Part shown: piece by piece, positions 9,366 to 18,002 of the stretch | Layout of the letters: the number at the start of each line of letters is the position of its first letter | Numbering within the stretch: position 1 is the first letter of the stretch | Assembly: GCA_022824685.1 (NCBI GenBank) | Contig: JAJDZJ010000108.1 | Coordinates: 1 to 36,330, forward strand | Source of the DNA: Caldilineaceae bacterium | GTDB lineage: Bacteria > Chloroflexota > Anaerolineae > Caldilineales > Caldilineaceae | Direction of reading: 5' to 3' | Length of the DNA: 36,330 nucleotides | Notes under the pieces: generated by a model | Told to the model about the DNA's origin: nothing | What the model saw: only the letters and a program-made list of their open reading frames with translations | Databases searched by the model: none | Made by a program: the position numbers and the translations under genes

Positions 9366-9980
9366 GTGGCTGGGGCAAGCGGCCCGGCCATGCTCGGTGA
9401 TACCGAAAGGGAAGTTCAGGAGTCCTCAAAGCCCAATCCATGGATTACGTCGATCCAAATTGTCGGTATCCTTGCGATCGTAATTGGCGCATTCTGGCTC
9501 GGAACCCAAAGAGAACTGGTCCAACGATTCAGCCAGTGGGGCTATCTGAGCAGCTTTATCATCAGCCTGATCGGGAGCGCGACGGTGATTCTCCCCGCCC
9601 CCGGCCTGGCGCTCATTCTCGCCCTGGGCGCGCACCTGAATCCTGTCCTCCTCGGAACTGTCGCCGGCATCGGAGCCGGTTTAGGTGAGCTGTCCGGATA
9701 CCTGGCCGGCAAGACTGGGCGGGACCTGGTCAACAGTCAGGGCAAAGTCAATTCCCTGCTTCTTCGCGTCACAACGCGCTTTACCACGCCGGCCCTGTTC
9801 TTCTTGGCCATCCTGCCCCTGCCAATCTTTGACTTCGCCGGAATCCTCGCCGGGGCGTTGCGGTTTCCCGTCCTGAAGTTCCTGGGCGTTGTTATCAGCG
9901 GAAAGATCATCAAGCACGTGCTGGCCGCCTATCTGGGGGCGGAGTTCTTTGAGATGCTTATGAACACATTCGGCATCTGA
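9366..9980 (+). CDS. DedA/VTT-family membrane protein
   Basis: The protein belongs to the SNARE-associated/VTT (DedA, TVP38/TMEM64) family of integral membrane proteins, linked to lipid scrambling or undecaprenyl-phosphate recycling in bacteria. The signature region ILPAPGLALIL, then GAGLGELSGYLAGKTGR, then ILPLPIFDFAGILAGALRFP is present, with four to five hydrophobic segments. I choose the GTG at 9366 (204 residues), since AAAAGGAG ends nine bases upstream. Earlier in-frame starts exist at 9267 (GTG) and 9315 (ATG) but add only a polar, poorly conserved tail. A polyprenyl-phosphate carrier role would suit the neighbouring glycan-initiation gene, but that link is inference. Confidence 0.85.
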   Translation: MAGASGPAMLGDTEREVQESSKPNPWITSIQIVGILAIVIGAFWLGTQRELVQRFSQWGYLSSFIISLIGSATVILPAPGLALILALGAHLNPVLLGTVAGIGAGLGELSGYLAGKTGRDLVNSQGKVNSLLLRVTTRFTTPALFFLAILPLPIFDFAGILAGALRFPVLKFLGVVISGKIIKHVLAAYLGAEFFEMLMNTFGI

Positions 9981-9993
9981 ACCCCTCATTGCT

Positions 9994-10024
9994 GCGCCTC
10001 GGCGCATGCCCGCCTGCCGCAGGC
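9994..10024. terminator. Tandem hairpins between DedA-like and macroglobulin genes
   Basis: Two small perfect dyads follow the stop at 9980: GCGCC (9994-9998) with GGCGC (10001-10005), and GCCTG (10012-10016) with CAGGC (10020-10024). There is no following T run, so this may be a weak terminator, an attenuator or a dispersed palindromic element rather than a strong stop. Confidence 0.35.
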
Positions 10025-10088
10025 AGTCGTCTGGAAAAAATGTACTCTCGGCACATGGTTCGGTCTGCTTCTCAAGGAGTTTAGGTCT

Positions 10089-13000
10089 ATGTTTCAACGT
10101 CCCGTCCTCCTGTTTCTTCCGCTCTTGCTTGCTCTGACAATACTCGGTTGCAACGGTTATCGCTCGCCAGAGCCCGCATTGGGAAGCGCTGGGCCGTCCG
10201 CCGCGGACGAGGAACTCGTATCCGCCAACGATTACGATGTAGGCCTCTCTTTCGAAGAGGAATTGGTTTTCGACGAGTCTGGCAGGCCTCCCTTTGTCCT
10301 GAGCGAAGGCCAACTTGGTTGGGATGGGGGCGAAGCCCGTCCGCCTCTGGCCGAAACGACGCCTCTGAGCGCGGATCACCTCCTGCAGCTGCTGGCCCGC
10401 CTTGCCCCTCTCCATGAGAATGAGAGCGACGTAGAGCAGTTCAGATTGCCCGACCAGAGCGTCCCGCCCCCGAGGCCCGGCTCAAAGGTGGAGCTGCCAT
10501 TCCCCCCGTCCCACGCGGACCCATCAACCGAATCCCCGCTCGACGCTTCGCTCTCTGTCCTGCGCTTCTCCCCGCATGGCAATGTGCCTCTCGCCCCCCA
10601 GCTGAGCGTAACCTTCAATCTCCCCATGGCGCCCCTGACCAGCCATCAACAGCTGGCCGGGGAAGACATTCCCGTCCTCCTTGAACCAGCCGTGCCTGGA
10701 CAATGGCGATGGGTGGGAGCCAAAACGGTCCTTTTTGAAGCGCGCATGGACGGCGCAGACAGAATGCCGATGGCCACTGAGTATTCGGCTGTTGTGCCCG
10801 CCGGTACCATGTCTGCAGACGGGAAAGAACTCGCTGAAGCAGTACGCTGGACCTTCCGCACACCGCCGCCGACCTTGCAGTCCGCCTATCCCATTGACGG
10901 GCCGGTTGGCCTGGAGCCGGTTCTATTCGCCTCCTTTGATCAGACCATCGACCCCGACGCCGTCCTCGAGCGCACACAAGTCACCGCACAGGGCCGTATG
11001 TACCCCGTCCGCAGCGCAAGCGAAGACGAGATCGCCGCCAAGCCCCGCATTCAGCGCCTGCTCGCCAGGTCTACCGAGAGCAGGTGGCTCGCTTTCGTGC
11101 CCGTTGAACCACTGCCGCGCAACACGACGGTGACCGTGTCCTTTCTTGCCGGAACACCCTCCGCCGAAGGCCCTCTCGTAACCGCGCATCCGCAGAGCTT
11201 CAGCTTCAAAACACCCGGACCCTTCCTTCTTCAACAGCAAGAATGCGGCTGGAGCAGAGATGAGATCTGCCCCCCCGCCAGTCCTTTTGCGCTGCAATTC
11301 AGCAATCCCATCGACACCGAGACCTTCGATCCCTCCCTCATCTCCATCGACCCCGAGCCGGACTACGTCTCCTTCGAAGTCTTCGACAACACCATCTGGA
11401 TCGCTGCCGCGACCAACGGCAGAACGACCTACAGCGTCACCGTTGACTCCGGATTGACCGACCGATTCGGCCAGCGACTTTCCGAGGACGCGCAAGTTCA
11501 ATTCACTACTGGGCCAGCGGAGGCCTTTCTGACAGCAGGAAGCCGCGGCCATATCACCGTTATTGACCCGTACGGACCGCCCGCCCTCCCGGTCTATTCG
11601 GTGAATGTCTTCGCCGTGAACGTGCGCGCCTATCGCGTCGCCCCGGAGCAGTTCATCGAATACCTGCAGTGGCGCAACGAGCGCTGGCGCGACGAGCAGA
11701 TGGAGCCGCCCGGCGAGCTCGTCATGGAGCGCTCGCTGGAGATCAGCCGCCAGTTTGATGTAATGGTCGAAACCGAAGTCGACCTTGCCGCCGCGCTCGA
11801 CCGCCAAACGGGTCATCTGATCCTCGACATTGAACCGGAGTTCGGCCTCCTTTCGCCTCTCATGGGCAGTCGCCTGCGGGACATGCGTATCATCAGATGG
11901 GTTCAGGTTACCAACATAGGCCTCGACGCCTTCGTTGACGCCGATGATATGTTGGTCTGGACCAACAGCCTCGCTGACGGCTCCCCGCTGTCAGGCGTTG
12001 AAGTCACCCTCTGGCCGCAGGATGCACAGTCTACTACCGACGAGACCGGCTCAGCCCTACTGCAGTTGCCCCGCAGCAGCGCCCAACTGCTCATTGCCCG
12101 CAGTGGCGTCGACGTAACCTTCCTCCCCGAAAACCGCTACGAATACTACAGAACGGAGAGCGGTTGGAACGGCTGGCGGCGGCGCGATGAGAGATCCGAA
12201 GTTCGCTTCTTCATTTTCGACGACCGCGAAATGTACCGCCCCGGCGAAACCGTAAGCGTCAAAGGTTGGCTTCGCAAAATAGAGGGCGGTCTGGCAGGCG
12301 ATGTAGGCCTACTGTCCCAAAGCGCCTCCCACTCCCTGCAATACACTGTGCGTGATGCCACCAGCAATCAGATACTGACCGGCGAAGCAACGCTCAATCC
12401 TCTGGGGGGATTCCATTTCCAGTTCGAGCTCCCCGGCAACGTCAACCTGGGCTACGCATGGATCGAGTTCCAATACATCTCCGCCGAAGATGAATCGCGT
12501 CATGGCCACCTGTTTCAGATCCAGGAATTCCGCCGCCCCGAATTCGAAGTCAGCGCAACTGTAAGCCAAGGGCCTCACATCGCCGGGGGCCATGCCCTGG
12601 CCACGGTCAGCGCCTCCTACTTTGCCGGCGGCCCGCTTTCCAGCGCAGAGGTCGGCTGGGATGTTGAAGCCTCTGAAGCCTCCTACCAGCCCCCAAACTG
12701 GTCCGACTTTATTTTTGGCCGATGGTCCCCGTGGTGGCGTTACGATGACGGATCCAGCTACCTTGGACGCGCCTCCTTCAGCTCACGCACCGACGCAGCC
12801 GGCCAGCACGCTCTGCGAATCGACTTCCGCGACGAAGCCGCAGATGCTCCCTCCGCCGCCACCAGCCCGGAACAGGTGAGCCCCTTCCCGACCCACATCA
12901 ACGCAACGGCCACCGTATTCGATGTCAATCGCCAGGCATGGAGCAGCCGTGCCGCTCTCCTGCTCCATCCGGCCGACCGGTACGTCGGCATTCGCGCTGC

Positions 13001-16000
13001 CCGCTACTTCGTCGACCAGGGCCAGCCCCTGTCCGTCGATGTCGTCGTAACCGATATCGACGGAAACGCAATCGAGGGGCACCAAGCAATCGTTAGGGCC
13101 GCGCTGCTCGACTGGGAGTATCGTGACGATATGTGGCGCCAGATCGAGACCGAAACGCAGAATTGCACCGTCGAAACGACCTCCGCCTCCGTCCAGGACG
13201 ACACCGAACCACCCTTTGCTTCCTGCTCATTTGATACAGAGGTTGGCGGAGAATACCGAATCACCGCCACAGTTGTCGACCGCGCCGGACGGCGAAGCCA
13301 GACCGAACTGTCCCGCTGGGTGACGGGCGGCACGCGCCCGCCCAGCCGTACTCTGGACCGAGAAGAGCTGCAACTCATACCGGATAGCCGGGACTACGCG
13401 CCGGGCGATACGGCGGAGATCCTCGTCCAAGCCCCCTTCTACCCCGCTGAAGGTCTTCTGACCTTGCGGCGCGACGGACTCGTGTCCAGCCATCGCTTCT
13501 CGATGGATGAGCCCACCTACACTCTGCTCGTGCCGATCGAGGAGGGCCACATTCCCAACCTGCATATTCATGTGGACATTGTCGGCGCCAGCGCACGCGT
13601 CGACGAATCCGGCAACCCTATGCCAGGCCTGCCTGCCCGTCCTGCCTACGCTCGCGGCACACTGAACCTGACGATCCCGCCGCTGAGCCGTACTCTTCAG
13701 GTGGAGGCTGTTCCCGGGGCGACGCGCCTCGCGCCCGGCGCTGAAACGACAATCGACGTAACCGTCATGGACCACAGCGGCGCTCCCGTGCCCGATGCCG
13801 AGGTCGCCGTCGTCGTCGTCGATGAGGCAATTCTTGCCCTCACCGGCTACCAGATGCATGATCCAATCAGCGTCTTTTACGACGACAGAGGCGCCAGCGT
13901 CAGTGATCTTCACAACCGCGGAGATGTTCTCCTCGCCAGTTCACAGATCCTTTCCGACGAAATGCCTTCCCCAACCGGGACGCCGCAACGCCCGACAACG
14001 ACCACGCAGTTCCGTTCCATGGGCATAGCTGCAGACGCCGCAGACGCCCAGCCGGCGGCCATGGCTGAGATGGCGATGGACGATGAAATGGCTGAAGAGG
14101 AAGGGGCAGCCGATAGCGATGGACAGTCCATCCGCGTCCGACTCAACTTCGACCCCCTGGCCCTTTTCGCGCCCGAAGTTCGTACCGACCACAACGGCCG
14201 CGCGAGCCTGTCGCTCACGCTGCCCGACAATCTCACCCGCTACCGGGTCATGGTGGTCGCCGTTTCCGGGGGCCAGCGTTTCGGCGCCGGCGAAGCCAGC
14301 CTAACCGCGCGCCTGCCCCTCATGGCGCGGCCCTCTGCCCCCCGCTTCCTCAATTTCGGCGACAACTTCGAGCTCCCCGTCGTCCTGCAGAACCAGACCG
14401 ACGAGGACATTGAGGCGTATGCGCTGGTTCGCGCGGCAAACGCTGACCTGACTCAAGAGAGCGGCGTCGACGGAGCTGTCGGCTACATTGTTACGGTCCC
14501 CGCCAACGACCGCGTTGAAGTGCGTTTCCCCACAGCAACATCCAGCGCCGGCACTGCGCGCTTCCAGTTCGGCGTAGTCGACGCCAATCAACCGGCCACT
14601 GCCGACGCAGCCGAAATCGACCTGCCCGTGTTCACCCCCGCCACCACCGAAGCCTTCGCAGTATACGGCGAAGTCGATGCAGACGGCGCCATTCTGCAGC
14701 CGCTGCGGCCACCCGCAGACGCGATTCCTGATTACGGCGGCTTGGAGGTGACACTCTCCTCCACCGCCCTGCAAGCGTTGACAGATGCCTACCTCTACCT
14801 CGTCCGGTACCCGTACGACAGCTCCGAGCAGATCGCCTCCCGTATTCTGGCCGTCTCTGCCTTGCGGGATCTGCTGACAGCCTTCGACACCGAGGGTCTT
14901 CCCGCCTCCGACGAGATAGACAGAATGATGGAAAGCGATCTGCAGACGCTGGCGGCCATGCAGGATTTCGGAGGCGGCTACCCAATCTGGCGGCGCGGCG
15001 CGCCCATCTGGCCCTACCACAGTGTCCATGTCGCGCATGCCCTCGCCCGCGCCCGCCTCAAAGGCTACCCAGTGCCCGAAGAAATGGTGAGCCGCTCTCT
15101 CGCCTATCTTCGAACCATCGAGCAGCAGGTCCCCTCCTGGTATGCTGAAGATACCCGCCGCGGACTCTCCGCATACGCCCTCTACGTTCGCAAACTGCTC
15201 AACGACCACGACCCCGCCAAAGCCCGTGCCCTGCTGCGCGAGGCCCGGCACGAAAGCTTCTCTCTCGAAAGCCTCGGCTGGCTGCTCTTCGTCCTCACCG
15301 ACGATGCAGCCGCGCAGTCGACGGTCGCCGAAATGCGCCGCTTCCTCAACAACCGGATCACCGAGACGGCCGGCGCCGCGACGATCGCATCCTCCTACAC
15401 CGACGGCGACTATCTTCTCCTCCACTCCACCCGCCGCGCCGACGCCGTCCTTCTGGAGGCGCTCGTCGTCGACCAACCGGATAGCGATCTCATCGCCAAG
15501 CTCGTCAACGGACTGCTGGGCCATCGCACCGCCGGTCGCTGGAGCAATACCCAGGAAAACGTCTGGGTGCTCCTGGCGATGGACCGCTATTTCAGTCGCT
15601 TTGAAGCCCAGACGCCCGACTTCGTCGCCCGAATCTGGTTGGGTGAACAGTTTATTGCTGGTCACTCCTTCCAGGGCCGTTCCACCGAGTACCGCGGGCT
15701 GGACCTCCCAATGCAGTTCCTCCGCGACAGTTCGACCAGCCCGAACGAAGCGCTGCCGCTAACGGTCCTGAAAGAGGGCCAGGGCCGTCTCTACTACCGC
15801 TTGGGCCTGCGCTACGCGCCTGCCGACCTCGACCTGGATCCAGCTGACCACGGCTTCGCACTCGAACGCATCTACGAGGCAATCGACGATCCCGCCGACG
15901 TAACCCGTGACGAGAATGGCGTTTGGCGCATCCGCGCCGGCGCCCGCGTCCGCGTCAGGCTCACGTTGGCGGCTCCCTCGCGGCGCGTCCACGTCGCCCT

Positions 16001-16322
16001 CGTAGACCACCTGCCTGCCGGCCTCGAAATCCTTAACCCCGATCTGGCCGTGACTGCCGATCCCCCTCGGGAAACGGACAAGGCCTCAACCGGGCGCTGG
16101 TGGTGGAGCAGCTGGTACCAACACCAGAACCTGCGCGACGACCGCGCCGAGGCCTTCACCTCCTATCTCTGGGCCGACGTCTACGAATATAGCTACCTCG
16201 CCCGGGCGACGACACCCGGCGCCTTCATTGCCCCGCCCGCCAAGGTGGAAGAGATGTACACGCCCGAAACCTTCGGCCGCACCGGTTCCGATTGGATCGT
16301 TGTTGAGATTAGCGAAGAGTAG
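10089..16322 (+). CDS. Bacterial alpha-2-macroglobulin-like lipoprotein lacking the thioester cysteine
   Basis: A 2077-residue giant of the bacterial alpha-2-macroglobulin (MG/A2M) family, thought to trap or inhibit proteases at the envelope. The N-terminus is a lipoprotein signal with lipobox LTILGC, and AAGGAG lies nine bases before the ATG. Family landmarks in order are a long MG-domain region, VDEAILALTGY near 1244, NFDPLALFAPEVRTD starting at 1353, the alpha-toroid thioester-type domain from about 1530, and the C-terminal HLPAGLEI and EEMYTPETFGRT elements. At the site where thioester members read C-x-E-Q, this protein reads S-S-E-Q (1578-1581) after YPYD, so no internal thioester can form. 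A linker rich in Ala, Met, Asp and Glu (about 1310-1345) sits where a bait region is expected. No pbpC lies beside it. Residues 1578-1581 are direct observation; the trapping role is by family. Confidence 0.93.
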   Translation: MFQRPVLLFLPLLLALTILGCNGYRSPEPALGSAGPSAADEELVSANDYDVGLSFEEELVFDESGRPPFVLSEGQLGWDGGEARPPLAETTPLSADHLLQLLARLAPLHENESDVEQFRLPDQSVPPPRPGSKVELPFPPSHADPSTESPLDASLSVLRFSPHGNVPLAPQLSVTFNLPMAPLTSHQQLAGEDIPVLLEPAVPGQWRWVGAKTVLFEARMDGADRMPMATEYSAVVPAGTMSADGKELAEAVRWTFRTPPPTLQSAYPIDGPVGLEPVLFASFDQTIDPDAVLERTQVTAQGRMYPVRSASEDEIAAKPRIQRLLARSTESRWLAFVPVEPLPRNTTVTVSFLAGTPSAEGPLVTAHPQSFSFKTPGPFLLQQQECGWSRDEICPPASPFALQFSNPIDTETFDPSLISIDPEPDYVSFEVFDNTIWIAAATNGRTTYSVTVDSGLTDRFGQRLSEDAQVQFTTGPAEAFLTAGSRGHITVIDPYGPPALPVYSVNVFAVNVRAYRVAPEQFIEYLQWRNERWRDEQMEPPGELVMERSLEISRQFDVMVETEVDLAAALDRQTGHLILDIEPEFGLLSPLMGSRLRDMRIIRWVQVTNIGLDAFVDADDMLVWTNSLADGSPLSGVEVTLWPQDAQSTTDETGSALLQLPRSSAQLLIARSGVDVTFLPENRYEYYRTESGWNGWRRRDERSEVRFFIFDDREMYRPGETVSVKGWLRKIEGGLAGDVGLLSQSASHSLQYTVRDATSNQILTGEATLNPLGGFHFQFELPGNVNLGYAWIEFQYISAEDESRHGHLFQIQEFRRPEFEVSATVSQGPHIAGGHALATVSASYFAGGPLSSAEVGWDVEASEASYQPPNWSDFIFGRWSPWWRYDDGSSYLGRASFSSRTDAAGQHALRIDFRDEAADAPSAATSPEQVSPFPTHINATATVFDVNRQAWSSRAALLLHPADRYVGIRAARYFVDQGQPLSVDVVVTDIDGNAIEGHQAIVRAALLDWEYRDDMWRQIETETQNCTVETTSASVQDDTEPPFASCSFDTEVGGEYRITATVVDRAGRRSQTELSRWVTGGTRPPSRTLDREELQLIPDSRDYAPGDTAEILVQAPFYPAEGLLTLRRDGLVSSHRFSMDEPTYTLLVPIEEGHIPNLHIHVDIVGASARVDESGNPMPGLPARPAYARGTLNLTIPPLSRTLQVEAVPGATRLAPGAETTIDVTVMDHSGAPVPDAEVAVVVVDEAILALTGYQMHDPISVFYDDRGASVSDLHNRGDVLLASSQILSDEMPSPTGTPQRPTTTTQFRSMGIAADAADAQPAAMAEMAMDDEMAEEEGAADSDGQSIRVRLNFDPLALFAPEVRTDHNGRASLSLTLPDNLTRYRVMVVAVSGGQRFGAGEASLTARLPLMARPSAPRFLNFGDNFELPVVLQNQTDEDIEAYALVRAANADLTQESGVDGAVGYIVTVPANDRVEVRFPTATSSAGTARFQFGVVDANQPATADAAEIDLPVFTPATTEAFAVYGEVDADGAILQPLRPPADAIPDYGGLEVTLSSTALQALTDAYLYLVRYPYDSSEQIASRILAVSALRDLLTAFDTEGLPASDEIDRMMESDLQTLAAMQDFGGGYPIWRRGAPIWPYHSVHVAHALARARLKGYPVPEEMVSRSLAYLRTIEQQVPSWYAEDTRRGLSAYALYVRKLLNDHDPAKARALLREARHESFSLESLGWLLFVLTDDAAAQSTVAEMRRFLNNRITETAGAATIASSYTDGDYLLLHSTRRADAVLLEALVVDQPDSDLIAKLVNGLLGHRTAGRWSNTQENVWVLLAMDRYFSRFEAQTPDFVARIWLGEQFIAGHSFQGRSTEYRGLDLPMQFLRDSSTSPNEALPLTVLKEGQGRLYYRLGLRYAPADLDLDPADHGFALERIYEAIDDPADVTRDENGVWRIRAGARVRVRLTLAAPSRRVHVALVDHLPAGLEILNPDLAVTADPPRETDKASTGRWWWSSWYQHQNLRDDRAEAFTSYLWADVYEYSYLARATTPGAFIAPPAKVEEMYTPETFGRTGSDWIVVEISEE

Positions 16323-16379
16323 GGATCGGCTGCATCGCATCCCACTCTTCCCACCTCCCGTAGGAGAAAGGAGAAGAAG

Positions 16380-17087
16380 ATGCCGCGCAGAAGGGCGACA
16401 AGAGGAAGCTGCTCATTTTGTGGCAAGGATTACACGCGTTGGGGCATGACTCGTCATCTGCAGACGTGTGCGGAACGGCGCAATGCTATCGACTCCGCTG
16501 ACGCGGGTACAGGACGGCCGCAGAGAATCTTTCATCTGCTTGTGGAAGACGCTTGGACATCCGACTACTGGCTTCATCTGGAGGTCGCGGGCCGCGCCGC
16601 GCTTGACGAGTTGGACAGCTACTTGCGGATCATCTGGCTGGAGTGCTGCGGCCACCTCAGCCACTTCTCTGTAGATGAAATCTACTACGTCAAAGAGTCT
16701 GAATTGCCGTATGCATTTTATGAATCCAAGCCGATGTCCGCACAGATCGCCTCCGTCTTCGGACCGGAAACAGAGGCAGAGTACCTCTACGACTACGGCA
16801 CGTCTTCTGAACTTCTGATTACTGTGGCTGCAGCGCGCACTGGGATCTGGGAGGGAAAACCCGTTCGTCTTCTTTCCCGCAACAAGACACCCAAAATGGA
16901 ATGTATGGTATGCCGCAAGCAGGCCGACTGGCTCTGCCTCGACTGTCTCTATGAAGACGGTAACTGCTTCTTGTGCGTCCAACATGCAGACCAGCACGTC
17001 CATGACGATGAAATGATCCTGCCCGCCGTGAACTCCCCCCGGATCGGCATGTGCGGCTATGAAGGCCCTGCCGAACCACCATACTAG
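16380..17087 (+). CDS. Zinc-finger protein with pRiA4b ORF-3-like core and C-terminal Cys/His module
   Basis: A 235-residue soluble protein in three parts. Residues 11-30 form a C2HC finger (C11, C14, H26, C30). The middle (about 48-150) resembles the plasmid pRiA4b ORF-3-like domain: a hydrophobic strand after the finger, a helix reading LDELDSYLRIIWLE, and EAEYLYDYGTSSELLITV, the equivalent of the Y-x-Y-D-F-G signature. The end carries three C-x-x-C pairs (C175/C178, C186/C189, C196/C199) followed by H202, H206 and H208, and a closing NSPRIGMCGYEG motif. The molecular role is unknown; zinc binding is inferred. The ATG at 16380 has AGGAGAAAGGAG just upstream, a strong site. It starts 57 bases after the macroglobulin gene and may be co-transcribed. 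Codons are less GC-rich than in its neighbours. Confidence 0.72.
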   Translation: MPRRRATRGSCSFCGKDYTRWGMTRHLQTCAERRNAIDSADAGTGRPQRIFHLLVEDAWTSDYWLHLEVAGRAALDELDSYLRIIWLECCGHLSHFSVDEIYYVKESELPYAFYESKPMSAQIASVFGPETEAEYLYDYGTSSELLITVAAARTGIWEGKPVRLLSRNKTPKMECMVCRKQADWLCLDCLYEDGNCFLCVQHADQHVHDDEMILPAVNSPRIGMCGYEGPAEPPY

Positions 17088-17926
17088 CCGCCTGGTCTCC
17101 CCAGACGTTTCCCGATCTCCATCCAGATTTCCCCCAGCTCCAACCCGTCGATCCAGTGCGCCAGGTAGTCCTGCTCCAGGCTCTCCTCGCCAACCATGGC
17201 TACGATGCTTCCAATGTCGCGAATATGTTTCGGCTGGCCGCTCAATCTGTAATACTGCAGCTTATAGAGGATCAGGTCCTCCGGCGAATGAACGTAGGCC
17301 TCTCCAATTTCCGGCCCGAAGTCGAAGATGAGACGGCGCTCCAACGCGCCTGCTCGTAGGGCGTCGCCCGGCCTTAGAAGGAAGATTTCCAGCTTGTAAC
17401 CGGTCGGCAAATGAACTGAGTTGATTGGAAGATCTGCCGTGGACAGGTAGATGTCTAGCATCAAGTCAGGCGGGACCAGCATATCTCTGTCCCGCAGCGC
17501 TTCGGACAAACGGGCCATCTGCTCAACGGGCAGGTCCACAACAACATCAAAGTCTCTCGTGGTCCGGGCCTCGCCCCAACCCCATACCGCCACCGCCCCT
17601 CCTACGAGATACTTGATCCCCGCCTCTTCCAGCGCGTCAAGAACCTGGCGCACGAAGCTGCCAAATTCCTGCTCCGGGTCTGTCACTGCCTCCTCCTTTC
17701 CGGGCATCGACGAGGACCGCGCGATTCCCATCGCCTTTCCCCGCGAGAGCCCGGGAAAGCGCGCCCGTGTGCGATACGCGACGACATTCTCCGCAACTCG
17801 GATCATCGACAACCCTTGCTGGACGCGTTGCGCAGGCTTCAACCTGCGCGTCACAGCAATCTGCGCCGGATCGACATCCCTCAGCGCGCCGGCAATCTCC
17901 CTTTCCTCTTTGTCTGTGAGGGGCAT
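17084..17926 (-). CDS. Nucleotidyltransferase-fold protein with extra N-terminal module
   Basis: From about residue 85 the protein has the shape of the minimal nucleotidyltransferase/DUF6036-like group: an LVGGAVAVWGWGEARTTRDFDVVVDL stretch contains the G-G and D-x-D metal-binding elements, and SPEDLILYKLQYYR resembles the conserved late helix. Substrate is unknown; such proteins are often antitoxin or toxin partners or stand-alone transferases. Residues 1-75 form a separate Arg-rich helical segment (MIRVAENVVAYRTRARFPG) that in other genomes I would expect as its own small gene. A GTG at 17686 (residue 81) sits seven bases after AAAGGAGGAGG, so a 200-residue form from an internal start is likely too. 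The 17926 ATG has GGAGG nine bases upstream. Its stop overlaps that of the convergent gene in CTAG. Confidence 0.7.
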   Translation of the reverse strand: MPLTDKEEREIAGALRDVDPAQIAVTRRLKPAQRVQQGLSMIRVAENVVAYRTRARFPGLSRGKAMGIARSSSMPGKEEAVTDPEQEFGSFVRQVLDALEEAGIKYLVGGAVAVWGWGEARTTRDFDVVVDLPVEQMARLSEALRDRDMLVPPDLMLDIYLSTADLPINSVHLPTGYKLEIFLLRPGDALRAGALERRLIFDFGPEIGEAYVHSPEDLILYKLQYYRLSGQPKHIRDIGSIVAMVGEESLEQDYLAHWIDGLELGEIWMEIGKRLGRPGG

Positions 17927-18002
17927 CGCATTGGTCCTCCGCCGCCATAAAACACCCTGATCGCCGCCATGTCAGTGGCTTCCCAGGCCGCCGCCTCAAA
18001 GT

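Noticed and set aside
14301-15665. 454-codon open frame on minus strand inside the macroglobulin gene
   Set aside because: Antisense frame caused by codon bias; Gly/Val/Glu-rich without any recognisable motif, while the plus strand carries clear family blocks.
10089-17087. A new defence system formed by the macroglobulin and zinc-finger genes
   Set aside because: Neither gene shows nuclease, NTPase or sensor motifs typical of phage defence, and adjacency alone is not enough.
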